A stretch of 64,000 nucleotides of DNA from Blastococcus saxobsidens (GTDB taxonomy: Bacteria > Actinomycetota > Actinomycetes > Mycobacteriales > Geodermatophilaceae). Each line of letters starts with the position of its first letter. Position 1 is the stretch's first letter. Positions 45,233 through 53,303 of the stretch are shown here, in pieces. The stretch is taken from contig NZ_POQT01000003.1 of the NCBI RefSeq assembly GCF_002938435.1, positions 1 to 64,000 on the forward strand, read 5' to 3'. The position numbers and the translations under genes are program-made. The notes under the pieces were generated by a model. That model searched no databases. It saw only the letters and a program-made list of their open reading frames with translations, and was not told the DNA's origin.

Positions 45233-46456
45233 TCAGACGGACGGGCCGACCAGGCGGGGGCGGGCGGCGACCAGCCCGATGGCCAGCTGCGCGGCGACGA
45301 CGACCAGCAGCAGCACCAGCCCGGGGGCCCACGCGCCGGTGACGTCGTGCAGCAGGCCGACGGCGAGCGGGCCGGTGGCCGCCACCAGGTAGCCCACGCT
45401 CTGCGCGGAGGCCGACAGCCGCCCGGTCTGCCCGACGTCGCGGGTGCGCTGCAGGATCAGCGTCATCGCCAGCGGGAACGAGATCCCGGTGCCGAGCCCG
45501 TACAGCAGCGCCCACAGCAGCGGGGCGGCGCCCGGGGCGGCCAGCAGGCCGGCGATGCCGACGAGGACGGGGACCGTGCCCACCAGCACCCAGCCGCCCT
45601 GGCCGGGCCGGCGCACGGCCAGCGGCGGGACGACGAGCGACGCCGGGACCCCGAGCAGGGCGGCCAGCGCCACGAAGGCACCGGCGGCGACAGGGGAGAC
45701 GCCGGCCTCGGCCCGCAGGATGTCGGGCAGCCAGGTGAGCATCGCGTAGAACGCCAGCGACTGGAGCCCGAAGAACAGCGTGACGGCGAGCGCCACCCGG
45801 TCGCGGAGCACCGCCGTGCGCGCGCCCTGCGGAGCGGGCGGGGGCCGGGGGACGGAGCGCCGGGCGCGGGCCAGGGCGGCCATCAGGACCAGCGCGACGA
45901 GCACCAGCACGCCCCACAGCAGCAGCCCGGCCAGCGCGCTGCCGGCGAGGTCGGCCAGCGGCTGGGCGAGGCCCGCGCCGATGCTGGCGGAGGCCGCCAT
46001 CGAGGCGGTGATCATGCCGAGCACGAGGGCGCTGCGGTTGCCGTACTCGGCGCGGGCCGCGGCGGGCAGCAGCACGTTGGCGATCGCGATGCCGCCGGTC
46101 AGCAGCACCGTCCCGACGTAGAGCCCCGGCGCGCCGAGCATGCGCAGCACGATGCCGACCGCCAGCACGACCACGCCCAGCAGCACGGCGCGGTGCACGC
46201 CCACGCGCGAGGCGATCGCCGGCGCGAACGGGGAGACCAGGCCGAAGCAGACCAGCGGCAGGGCGGTGACGACGGCGAGTGCGGCGGTCGACAGCGACAG
46301 CTCGTCGCCCAGCTCGCCCAGCAGCGGGCCGACGGCGGCGAACGGCGCGCGCAGGCACAGCGCGACCAGCACGAGGACGACGGCGGGAAGCACGATCATC
46401 CAGCCGGAGCGGCGCCCGGTGGCGGGTGCCTGCTGCGTCTCGTTCCCCGCCGTCAT
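45233..46456 (-). CDS. MFS transporter, CynX/NimT-like
   Basis: A 407-residue major facilitator with 12 predicted helices and a long central loop at about residues 195-215 (RARRSVPRPPPAPQGAR). It matches the cyanate/nitroimidazole (CynX/NimT) branch in features such as LCLRAPFAAVGPLLGELGDE, and LGMITASMAASASIGAGLAQ. The transported substrate is unknown. No regulator or enzyme gene is adjacent. The region upstream carries two copies of a cruciform-forming repeat. Confidence 0.9.
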   Translation of the reverse strand: MTAGNETQQAPATGRRSGWMIVLPAVVLVLVALCLRAPFAAVGPLLGELGDELSLSTAALAVVTALPLVCFGLVSPFAPAIASRVGVHRAVLLGVVVLAVGIVLRMLGAPGLYVGTVLLTGGIAIANVLLPAAARAEYGNRSALVLGMITASMAASASIGAGLAQPLADLAGSALAGLLLWGVLVLVALVLMAALARARRSVPRPPPAPQGARTAVLRDRVALAVTLFFGLQSLAFYAMLTWLPDILRAEAGVSPVAAGAFVALAALLGVPASLVVPPLAVRRPGQGGWVLVGTVPVLVGIAGLLAAPGAAPLLWALLYGLGTGISFPLAMTLILQRTRDVGQTGRLSASAQSVGYLVAATGPLAVGLLHDVTGAWAPGLVLLLVVVAAQLAIGLVAARPRLVGPSV

Positions 46457-46540
46457 GCCTCCATGCTGACCGCCGGGCCGCGGGCCTCTCCCGCCGGGTG
46501 GGGTCTTGTGGGCGGGTCGGCGTGCGCGGGCGAGCCCTGG

Positions 46541-46592
46541 TGCGGGGAACGAGGGCTCCGACCGGCGCGCCAGGGCCCTCCTTCCGCGAAGT
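46541..46592. repeat. Cruciform repeat, copy 1
   Basis: TGCGGGGAACGAGGGCTCCG begins a roughly 52-bp unit whose outer arms are GCGGGGAA (46542-46549) and TTCCGCG (46582-46588), with CCAGGGCCCT inside. It aligns with copy 2 along its whole length with substitutions in both arms. Confidence 0.75.
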
Positions 46593-46623
46593 TGCGGTCA
46601 CGGGGATGCCGCCCCGCGTCGTG

Positions 46624-46685
46624 CCCTCGTGCGGAGAACGGGGGCTCTGATCGGCGCACCAGGGCCCTGCTTCTCCGCACGAGGG
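46624..46685. repeat. Cruciform repeat, copy 2
   Basis: CCCTCGTGCGGAGAA (46624-46638) pairs perfectly over 15 bp with 46671-46685. The loop repeats GGGGGCTCTGATCGGCGCAC and CAGGGCCCTG of copy 1 with few changes. It lies between the MFS start and tRNA-Ser. Confidence 0.85.
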
Positions 46686-46742
46686 GCGCAGGGACGCCGG
46701 GCGGCGGCGGGCCGGACCGACGCACTAGCCTCGACGGCGCCA

Positions 46743-46830
46743 GGAGGGCTCGCCTAGTGGCCGATGGCGGCGGTCTTGAAAACCGCTAAGAGGTAACCCC
46801 TCTTCGTGGGTTCGAATCCCACGCCCTCCG
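46743..46830 (+). tRNA. tRNA-Ser (anticodon UGA)
   Basis: Acceptor GGAGGGC pairs with GCCCTCC, discriminator G. The anticodon loop is CTTGAAA, giving UGA, which reads UCA and related serine codons. A long variable arm (AAGAGGTAACCCCTCTT) confirms a serine tRNA. The T arm is CGTGGG-TTCGAAT-CCCACG. CCA is not encoded. No integrase or att-like duplication lies near it. Confidence 0.97.
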
Positions 46831-47463
46831 CTCTGTGATGCGGGTGCGGCGTCGATCGAGGAGGGAGTACGTTGCCAGCCACGCCCCAGCCCCGCCTCTG
46901 CTTCGGTATGCGCCTGGGGCTCTTTCATGCCCGCCGCTCGCTCACCCACCTGGCGCCCTGTCAGCGCCGAGCCACGATCACCGGCGTGAGCGCCAGCGCC
47001 CACGCCACCTTCATGCAGGTGCGGGGCAACTGACCCGCTGGCGCGCGACACGGACAGCCGCCGGCGCCGGCCGGCGGGCCGTTCCGCGTCTGCGAGCAGT
47101 CGGGCGCGGCGGGCAGTGCGCGTCGTCGGCGCGTGCCGGCCACCGGAGTGCGCCTCGGCCGCACATCGCTCGGCGGTGCGCGCCGACCCGGGCGCGGGTG
47201 GGCGCCGACACGCCGCCCCGGGAGGTCGTCGCCCCGCGGGTGGTCGAGCGGTGACCGTGTTTCCGCAGGTGGGGGCCGCGCATGTCGACAAAACGGTGCG
47301 CCGGGGAGGGGGTCACCGTGCGGGTTCGGGCCGCGCCGCAACGGTTGTGTGACGGGCGGTCAGAGCCGTGCCCCGGACTGCCGAGGACAGCGGTTCGCGC
47401 CTCTAGCGTTCTCCCTGTTCGCGGGACTTCCCCACCGCGGCGGTAGGTGCTGAGGAGAACTTC
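46831..47463. other. 633-bp gene-free stretch after tRNA-Ser
   Basis: I see no gene here. Open frames exist on both strands but show no recognisable protein and skewed composition. It contains a terminator-like hairpin at 46883-46920 and, near the right end, TAGCGT at 47404-47409, a possible -10 element for the gene at 47464. The rest is unexplained; a small RNA cannot be excluded. Confidence 0.6.
46883..46920 (+). terminator. Probable terminator of tRNA-Ser
   Basis: GCCCCAG (46883-46889) pairs with CTGGGGC (46914-46920), followed by TCTTTC, the nearest thing to a T run in this part of the window. It lies 53 bp after the tRNA. Confidence 0.5.
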
Positions 47464-48291
47464 GTGACCATGGGCGCGATGGTGCTGTGGCCGGCTGCGG
47501 CGACGATGGGCTTCCTGTTCATGACAGCGGTCGTCGTCGTCCTGGGAGCCGGGTCGACGGCCCGCTACGAGTTCGAGCGCAACGGGGCCCGCGCGCCGCA
47601 GCCCGTGGCGCGGGCCCCGATCGGCAACCACCCGGCGGGGCGTCGTGCCCCGGGCCGTCCCGCCGACGCCGCCCCGGCCTCCGCGCAGCAGCCGCAGGCC
47701 GTCGCCGTCGCCGTCCGCCCCGCCCCGGCGCCGGCCGGTGAGCTGGCCTGGTGGCTGGTGTCGGAATCGGCGCAGGTGGTCGCCGGACCGTTCGCCGACC
47801 GGGTCGACGCCGACTGGGCGGCTCTCGGCGGCGAGCTGTCCGCGGTGAGCGTCTTCGGGGCCCGCCGCGCCGACGGCACCGTCGCCCCCCGCCCGTCGCC
47901 GGAGGACCGCGCCTGGCTGAGCGAGCTGGGCGACCAGCTGGACCGGCTGCCGGACGACTGGGACGCGCTGCTGACCGACACCGACCCGCTGACCACGCTC
48001 GTGGTCGAGGTGGCCGCGGCCCTGGTGGAGTCGGGCCTGCCGCTCTACGACGCCGCGCCTGGTGCCCCGGCGGGAGGGGTCTGCCTCTCCCCGGAGACCA
48101 GCTGCGGGGGTGTGCTGGTCAGCTGGCGGACGCACGACCGGATGAGCGTCCAGGGCTCGCGCGGACCGGCCGCCGACGCCGCCGTCCAGCAGCTGATGAA
48201 CCTCGCCGTCGCGGACACGCTCGCGCAGCTGGGCTTCGTCGTCCAGACGTTCGGGGAGGCCGGCGCCGCGCTGGTGACCGCCCTCCGCTGA
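47464..48291 (+). CDS. Hypothetical protein with N-terminal membrane anchor
   Basis: I do not recognise this 275-residue protein. One hydrophobic segment (about residues 7-30, LWPAAATMGFLFMTAVVVVL) is followed by a Pro/Ala-rich linker to about residue 92 and then a mostly acidic alpha/beta domain with LAWWLVSESAQVVAGPFADR, VSVFGARRADGTV and SPETSCGGVLVSWRTHDR. The layout suggests a membrane-tethered cytoplasmic or outside domain. The GTG at 47464 has GAGGAG six nucleotides upstream; ATG 47470 is an alternative. A membrane diguanylate cyclase gene follows after 86 bp. Confidence 0.75.
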   Translation: MTMGAMVLWPAAATMGFLFMTAVVVVLGAGSTARYEFERNGARAPQPVARAPIGNHPAGRRAPGRPADAAPASAQQPQAVAVAVRPAPAPAGELAWWLVSESAQVVAGPFADRVDADWAALGGELSAVSVFGARRADGTVAPRPSPEDRAWLSELGDQLDRLPDDWDALLTDTDPLTTLVVEVAAALVESGLPLYDAAPGAPAGGVCLSPETSCGGVLVSWRTHDRMSVQGSRGPAADAAVQQLMNLAVADTLAQLGFVVQTFGEAGAALVTALR

Positions 48292-48377
48292 GGCGGTTCC
48301 CGCGGAATGCAAGCCCCTGGTCACCCGATGGGGGGACCCGCCTGCGGGGCGGGGCCGGTCGTGCCGATGCAGACGGG

Positions 48378-49421
48378 GTGAGGATCCCGCCGTCGCTGCG
48401 AGCGCGCGAGCCGCGCGCCGCCGCCCGGACGGCGGTGCTCGTGCTGCTGATCTGCGCCGGGATGCTGAGCCTCGTCGGGCTCCTCGGACCGGCCTCCGCC
48501 GGTGACGCGGGCCCCCGGGTGATCTGGAGCTGCGTCGTCGGCCTGCTGCTGGTCGCGTCCGTCCTGGAGCTCATCCCGCCGGAGCTACTCGACCGCGCCG
48601 GCGCCTTCCTCCTCCTGGCCGTCGGTGGGGTGACCGTCCTGGCGGTGCTGGCCATCCAGGGCGGCGGGACGTCCACCCGCGCGCAGGCCTTCCTGGCCTT
48701 CGTCGTGCTCTACGCCGGCTTCCACCTCCGCCCGACCGCCGCGGTCATCGCCACCGCCTACTCGGTCGTGGCGGGCGCCGTGATGCTGTTCGAGGACGCC
48801 GGGACCGCCCGCGCCGCGTTCAGCGAGTGGGTGTTCTTCGGCGCCATGCTCTGCGTCATCGGCGGCCTGCTCATCCGTTCGACCAGCAGGCAGGAACGGC
48901 TGGTGGTCGCGCTCAAGCAGCAGGCCGACGTCGACGCCCTCACCGGGCTGGTGACGCGGCGCGTCCTCGACGAGGCGCTCACCCGGGCGCTGTCGTGGGG
49001 GACGGGCACCGAGGGCACCGCCCTCCTGCTCATGGACGTCGACGAGTTCAAGTCCATCAACGATGCGCACGGCCACCTCGCCGGTGACGACGCGCTCGTC
49101 CACCTCTCCACCATCATCAAGCGGCAGACCCGGTCCACCGACGCCGTGGTCAGCCGGATGGGCGGCGACGAGGTGGCCGTCCTGCTCCGCCGCTGCTCCC
49201 GGGAGACCGCCGTCCGCCGCGCCCAGCAGCTCCTCGACGCCGTGCGGGGCGAGCCGCTGACGCTGCCCGACGGCAGCCTCTACGGCTTGTCGATCAGCCT
49301 CGGGGTCGCCCACGTCGAGCGCAGCGCCGGCGACCTGCGGGCCTTCTACGCCGCCGCCGACGACGCCCTGTACGCCGCGAAGCGCGGTGGCCGGGGTCGC
49401 GTCGAGGTCGCCGTCGCCTGA
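48378..49421 (+). CDS. Membrane diguanylate cyclase (MASE-like GGDEF)
   Basis: A 347-residue protein. Residues about 14-175 contain five or six membrane helices, an integral sensor region not matched to a named MASE type. The GGDEF domain (about 190-345) has DALTGLVTRRVLDE, MDVDEFKSINDAHGHLAGDD and the active-site motif GGDEV, with Val in place of Phe. An RSTD stands six residues before it, one more than the usual spacing, so the I-site may not work. GTG at 48378 is the only start in frame before the first helix. Confidence 0.87.
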   Translation: MRIPPSLRAREPRAAARTAVLVLLICAGMLSLVGLLGPASAGDAGPRVIWSCVVGLLLVASVLELIPPELLDRAGAFLLLAVGGVTVLAVLAIQGGGTSTRAQAFLAFVVLYAGFHLRPTAAVIATAYSVVAGAVMLFEDAGTARAAFSEWVFFGAMLCVIGGLLIRSTSRQERLVVALKQQADVDALTGLVTRRVLDEALTRALSWGTGTEGTALLLMDVDEFKSINDAHGHLAGDDALVHLSTIIKRQTRSTDAVVSRMGGDEVAVLLRRCSRETAVRRAQQLLDAVRGEPLTLPDGSLYGLSISLGVAHVERSAGDLRAFYAAADDALYAAKRGGRGRVEVAVA

Positions 49422-49430
49422 GCGCGCGGG

Positions 49431-50546
49431 TCAGCGCAACCGGCGGGCCGCGCCGGCCAGGGCGCGGGGCGTCAGCCGCCCGTCGGCCAGTCCCAGCGCG
49501 ACGACGGCGTCGAACACCCGCTGGTCGTCCCCGGCCGCCCGGAAGACGGCGTCCATCAGTGCCGGACGGCGGCTCAACCGGGACGCCACCGAGGAGTGGC
49601 GCAGGTGCCGGCCGAGGCGGCTGCCCAGCTCCCGCCGGTACGCCGCGCCCGCTCCGGCGCCCGCGCCGGCCGCCCGCCCGGCCAGGGCCCCGGACAGGAC
49701 GGCGTAGAAGATGCCCTCGCCGGTGAGCGGGTTGATCAGCGAGGCGGCGTCGCCGGCGAGCAGCACCCGGCCGTCGGGCTGGCGTGGCCGGCCGGTGCTC
49801 AGCGGCAGGCGGTGCGCCTTGAGCCCGGCGGGCGAGATGCCGGGCAGCAGCCGGTGCAGTCCCTCCACCAGCCCGGCGCGCGTGGCCCCGCCCGAGACGA
49901 GCTCGCCGTAGCCGACGTTGACCCGCCCGTCGCCGAGCGGGAAGGACCACGCGTACGCCGGCCAGCGCTGCTCGGTGGTCACGATGACCTGCACGCCACG
50001 CTGGCCGGGCGGCTCGGGTGCGTAGCCGCGCAGCGCCACGGCCAGCTGGGTGGGCAGGTTGCGCTGGACGCGCAGCGCCCGGCGGACCACCGACTCCGCA
50101 CCGTCGGCGCCCACCAGCACGCCGGCGGTGATCGCGCGGTCCAGCTCGACGTGCCCCGCCCGGGGCCGCACCTGCCGCACGTGGTGGTGACGCAGGACCG
50201 CCCCGGACTCCTGCGCCGCGGCGACCAGCCGGGCGTCGAGCACCGAGCGGGGGATCACGTAGGACGGCCGGGCGGTGGCCCGCTCCACCGTCGTCCCGCG
50301 CGGGGAGGTGAGCCGCAGCCGGGGGACGGCGGGGTATCCGTCGGTGACGGATGACGGGTCGACCCCGAGCCCGGCCAGGACGTCGAGGGCCTCGGCCGCG
50401 ATCCCGTCGCCGCACACCTTGTCGCGCGGGAAGTCGACGCGGTCGAGCACCAGCACGCGGGCCGAGGGGTCGGCCCGCCGGGCGGCCAGGGCGCACGCGG
50501 CTCCGGCCGGGCCCCCTCCCACGATGACGACGTCCCAGTGCTCCAC
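49431..50546 (-). CDS. Geranylgeranyl reductase family FAD-dependent oxidoreductase
   Basis: A 371-residue flavoprotein. The FAD-binding motif is [20 protein letters not shown], the CGDGI segment (DKVCGDGIAAEAL) is a hallmark of the geranylgeranyl reductase family, and GDAASLINPLTGEGI is the second FAD motif. Relatives saturate isoprenoid chains, including the menaquinone side chain by MenJ. A menaquinone gene, menB, lies 4 kb away, which makes a MenJ-like role possible but unproved. Converges with the diguanylate cyclase gene nine bases away. Confidence 0.88.
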   Translation of the reverse strand: MEHWDVVIVGGGPAGAACALAARRADPSARVLVLDRVDFPRDKVCGDGIAAEALDVLAGLGVDPSSVTDGYPAVPRLRLTSPRGTTVERATARPSYVIPRSVLDARLVAAAQESGAVLRHHHVRQVRPRAGHVELDRAITAGVLVGADGAESVVRRALRVQRNLPTQLAVALRGYAPEPPGQRGVQVIVTTEQRWPAYAWSFPLGDGRVNVGYGELVSGGATRAGLVEGLHRLLPGISPAGLKAHRLPLSTGRPRQPDGRVLLAGDAASLINPLTGEGIFYAVLSGALAGRAAGAGAGAGAAYRRELGSRLGRHLRHSSVASRLSRRPALMDAVFRAAGDDQRVFDAVVALGLADGRLTPRALAGAARRLR

Positions 50547-50573
50547 GGTGCTGACGTTAGGCAGCGGGCGCGT

Positions 50574-51509
50574 TCAGTGCCCGACGGGGCGCGGGACGCC
50601 GTCCCAGTTCTGCGCGAGCAGGCGCCGCCAGCTGTCCAGGTCGTGCGCCGCGGGTTGGGTCGAGCCGATGAAGTCCAGCAGCGTGTCGCAGAACCGCCCG
50701 GGCTCGTCGAGGTGCGGCCAGTGCCCGGCGTCGTCGAAGACCTCCACCCGGGCGCTGGGCACCAGCTCGCGCACGGTCTCGGCGTGCCGCGCCGGCACGA
50801 TCGGGTCGCGACCGCCCCAGACGACGAGCATCGGGATGGAATCGGCGAGGTAGAGCCGGTCCAGCGCCGTGACCGCCTGGCCGCGTGCGTCGACCACCCC
50901 GCGCAGCGTGCGCAGGAACGCCCGCCGGGCCTCGACGTCCTTGAGCGCCAGCAGGGCGTCCACCGCCTGGGCGAGGTCGCCGACGCGCCGCCAGCCGGTC
51001 GCCCGGCCGACCCTCTCCACGCCCTGCAGGCCGGTCCGCAGCGGGCCGGAGACGCCGGCGAGGGCGGTGACCACGAGCTCGGCCCCCGGCAGCGTCGCGG
51101 CCCGCAGCCCCGCGGACAGCTCCGGGCCCAGCCCACCGCTGCCCACGAGCGCCAGCCGCTGGCACCGCTCGGGGAACTGGTAGGCGAACTGCAGCGCGAT
51201 GCCGCCGCCGAGCGAGTGCCCGACGACGGTCGCGCGCTCGACGTCCAGCACCGAGAGCAGGTCGCGCATGCCGTTGGCGTAGGCGGCCAGGGAGTAGTCG
51301 CCCCGGGGCTTGTCGGAGTTGCCGTGCCCCAGCAGGTCCGGCGCGATCACGGTGTGGGTCTCGGCCAGGCGGTCGATCACCTTCGCCCAGGTCTGGCAGT
51401 TGTTCCCGATGCCGTGCAGGAGCAGCAGCGCCGGCCCGTCCCCCGCGCGGATGAAGGCGCGCTTGTGCCCGTGGACGATTCGGCTCTCGGCGACCTGCGG
51501 GGACGGCAT
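50574..51509 (-). CDS. Alpha/beta-hydrolase
   Basis: A 311-residue hydrolase. The oxyanion motif is LLLHGIGNNCQTW, the nucleophile elbow GHSLGGGI, the acid in VVWGGRDPIV and the base in DDAGHWPH. A cap region lies between residues about 135 and 215. It could be an esterase, lipase or C-C hydrolase; no pathway partner tells which. The ATG at 51509 has GGGGTG upstream. Its stop is 27 bp from the flavoprotein start downstream on the same strand, so they may share a transcript. Confidence 0.9.
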   Translation of the reverse strand: MPSPQVAESRIVHGHKRAFIRAGDGPALLLLHGIGNNCQTWAKVIDRLAETHTVIAPDLLGHGNSDKPRGDYSLAAYANGMRDLLSVLDVERATVVGHSLGGGIALQFAYQFPERCQRLALVGSGGLGPELSAGLRAATLPGAELVVTALAGVSGPLRTGLQGVERVGRATGWRRVGDLAQAVDALLALKDVEARRAFLRTLRGVVDARGQAVTALDRLYLADSIPMLVVWGGRDPIVPARHAETVRELVPSARVEVFDDAGHWPHLDEPGRFCDTLLDFIGSTQPAAHDLDSWRRLLAQNWDGVPRPVGH

Positions 51510-51558
51510 CACCCCAGTCCACCACGATTCGTGTTGCCGCGAGGTTACGTCTACCCCG

Positions 51559-51614
51559 GCCCCCTGCAGGGGCCCGCCGCGAGCTAGCGAGTGGCGGGGG
51601 GCAGGGGGTCCTTT
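51559..51614 (-). repeat. AAGGACC gene-end hairpin overlapping the LOG gene
   Basis: On the minus strand it reads AAAGGACCCCCTGCCCC, then CTCGCTAGCTCGCGGCGGGC, then CCCTGCAGGGG. It begins inside the coding sequence: the last ten codons and the TAG stop of the LOG-like gene (51584-51613) are repeat sequence. Confidence 0.8.
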
Positions 51615-52168
51615 CGCCACTTCCGTGGCGGGGGCTCGTAGTGCTGCACGAAGGACAGCAGCTCGGGCGCGTCGGTGACCACGCCGAGCGCGTCCAGCCG
51701 CCGCCCGTCGAGGTAGCCGTCGTCGACCATGCGGCGCAGCTGGGCGAGCAGCGGCTGCCAGAAGCCGTCGACATCGAACAGCGCCGTCGGCTTGGCGTGC
51801 AGCCCGAGCATGCCCCAGGTCCAGGCCTCGAACAGCTCCTCGAGGGTGCCGGCCGCGCCGGGCAGCGCCACGAAGGCGTCGGACAGCTCGGCCATCCGCG
51901 CCTTGCGCTCGTGCATCGACTGCACGACCTCCAGCCGCGGCAGGCCGGGATGGGCCAGCTCGTCGTCGACCAGGTGCTGGGGGATGACGCCGACGACCTC
52001 GCCGCCGGCGGCCAGCGCGGCGTCGGCGACGACGCCCATCATCCCGACGTGCCCGCCGCCGTAGACGATGCCGACGCCGGCCCGCGCCAGGCCGGCGGCG
52101 AAGGCGGCCGCTGCCTCGGCCTGCGCGGGCGGTCCGGCGTGGGAACCGGTGAAGACGGCGATCCGCAC
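51584..52168 (-). CDS. LOG-family protein (cytokinin riboside monophosphate phosphoribohydrolase-like)
   Basis: A 194-residue Rossmann-like protein. IAVFTGSHAG and GIVYGGGHVGMMGVVADAAL match the nucleotide-binding half, SMHERKARM the conserved arginine-lysine helix, and ALPGAAGTLEELFEAWTW the substrate loop; family members usually have PGGxGTxxE, so the second Gly is Ala here. LOG proteins cleave ribose phosphate from adenine-type nucleotides. GTG start lies seven bases after the MaoC stop, indicating an operon. The C-terminal tail KDPLPPATR is encoded by a gene-end repeat. Confidence 0.88.
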   Translation of the reverse strand: MRIAVFTGSHAGPPAQAEAAAAFAAGLARAGVGIVYGGGHVGMMGVVADAALAAGGEVVGVIPQHLVDDELAHPGLPRLEVVQSMHERKARMAELSDAFVALPGAAGTLEELFEAWTWGMLGLHAKPTALFDVDGFWQPLLAQLRRMVDDGYLDGRRLDALGVVTDAPELLSFVQHYEPPPRKWRKDPLPPATR

Positions 52169-52175
52169 GCGCGGA

Positions 52176-52634
52176 TCAGCCGCCGTAGTAGCGGTAGACC
52201 GGCTCGGCGATGCAGACCGGCTTGTCCCCGCCCTCGCGCTCGATGATCGCGGCCAGCGTCAGCTGCAGGCCGCCGGCGACCTCCTCGACCGCCTTGAGGG
52301 TCGCCGTGAGCCGCACCTTGGCGCCGACCGGGACGGGCGAGGGGAAGCGCACCCTGTTCAGGCCGTAGTTGACGCCCATGACGGTGTCGGTGACCACCAG
52401 GACCTGCGAGGACAGCGGCGCCAGCAGCGACAGCGTCAGGTAGCCGTGGGCGATCGGGCCGCCGAACGGGCTCTCGGCCTTGGCGCGCTCCACGTCGACG
52501 TGGATCCACTGGTGGTCACCGGTGGCCTCGGCGAACTGGTCCACGTGCTCCTGGGTGACCTCGTGCCAGTCGCTGCTGCCGAGCTCGGTGCCGATCAGGC
52601 CGTCCAGTTCGGCCATGGTGGTCGTGGTGCTCAC
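52176..52634 (-). CDS. MaoC-family (R)-specific enoyl-CoA hydratase, second copy
   Basis: A 152-residue hotdog hydratase, paralogue of the gene at 23077-23538. It keeps AEATGDHQWIHVDVERAK and PFGGPIAHGYLTLSLL, so the active-site Asp and His are intact. GTG at 52634 is preferred, with GGAAGGA nine nucleotides upstream; ATG 52616 is an alternative. A large imperfect palindrome fills the space between it and the divergent Nudix gene. It is followed by the LOG-like gene. Confidence 0.92.
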   Translation of the reverse strand: MSTTTTMAELDGLIGTELGSSDWHEVTQEHVDQFAEATGDHQWIHVDVERAKAESPFGGPIAHGYLTLSLLAPLSSQVLVVTDTVMGVNYGLNRVRFPSPVPVGAKVRLTATLKAVEEVAGGLQLTLAAIIEREGGDKPVCIAEPVYRYYGG

Positions 52635-52662
52635 GTCGACGCGTCCTTCCGCGGGGGGCAGT

Positions 52663-52729
52663 GGTGTCCGGCGGACAGTCATCCTCTGCCCACCGGGGTG
52701 GGCAGAGGATGACGTTCCCGCCGAACACC
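52663..52729. repeat. Large palindrome between divergent genes
   Basis: GTCATCCTCTGCCCACC (52678-52694) and its exact complement (52697-52713) leave a 2-bp centre. Outside these, GGTGTCCGGCGG and CCGCCGAACACC extend the arms imperfectly to 52663 and 52729. The whole would fold into a stem of about 32 bp. It lies between the MaoC start (52634) and the Nudix start (52775). Confidence 0.85.
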
Positions 52730-52774
52730 TTGCCGGGCTCGCCGTGGCAGCGCGCGGCCGGGTTGACTGGGGAC

Positions 52775-53254
52775 GTGCTCACCTCGACCGACGGCTGGGC
52801 CGTCTGCGCCCAGGGGCACCGGCACTGGGGCCGGGCGGGCGCTGCCGGACTGCTCATCCACCGGGACGGCGCCGAGGGCCCGGAGCTGCTGCTGCAGCAC
52901 CGTGCCCGGTGGTCGCACCACGGCGGCACCTGGGGAACGCCCGGCGGCGCCCTGCACGACGGGGAGGCGCCGGACGTCGGGGCGCTGCGCGAGGTGTGCG
53001 AGGAACTGGGCCTCACCGCCGGCGACCTCGTCCTGGGCGTGCACTCGGTCGACGACCACGGTGGCTGGGCGTACACGACCGTGCTGGCCAGGCCCGCGCG
53101 CCCGATCGAGGCCGCCGACCTGCGGCTCGACGGCGAGAGCGACGGCGTCGCGTGGGTGCCGGTGGCCCGTCTCGGCGAGGTGGAGCTGCACCCCGGCCTG
53201 GCCGCCTCGCTCGGCCGGCTGCGGCCGTTGCTGGACGGACACGCGCACGAATAG
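52775..53254 (+). CDS. Nudix hydrolase
   Basis: A 159-residue pyrophosphohydrolase. The Nudix box runs from GGALHDGEAPDVG to REVCEELGL, fitting Gx5Ex7REUxEExGU. Upstream is CAQGHRHWGRAGAAGLL, a zinc-knuckle-like opening seen in an actinobacterial Nudix group. Substrates could be oxidised nucleotides or ADP-ribose compounds; not determinable here. The GTG at 52775 matches that conserved opening; an ATG at 52709 would lie inside the palindrome and is less likely. Confidence 0.88.
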   Translation: MLTSTDGWAVCAQGHRHWGRAGAAGLLIHRDGAEGPELLLQHRARWSHHGGTWGTPGGALHDGEAPDVGALREVCEELGLTAGDLVLGVHSVDDHGGWAYTTVLARPARPIEAADLRLDGESDGVAWVPVARLGEVELHPGLAASLGRLRPLLDGHAHE

Positions 53255-53303
53255 ATCTCCGGGTGACGGGGCACTCACGCCCTGATGTCCCCGCCGGTAG
53301 CCG

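Noticed and set aside
46725-47291. A 188-codon open frame on the minus strand spanning the tRNA-Ser gene
   Set aside because: Its end (RGIRTHEEGLPLSGFQDRR) is the antisense reading of a tRNA-Ser, a well-known false protein. No homology or ribosome site.
46743-47463. Integrated element at tRNA-Ser
   Set aside because: No integrase, no repeated tRNA end, no change in composition; only an empty stretch.
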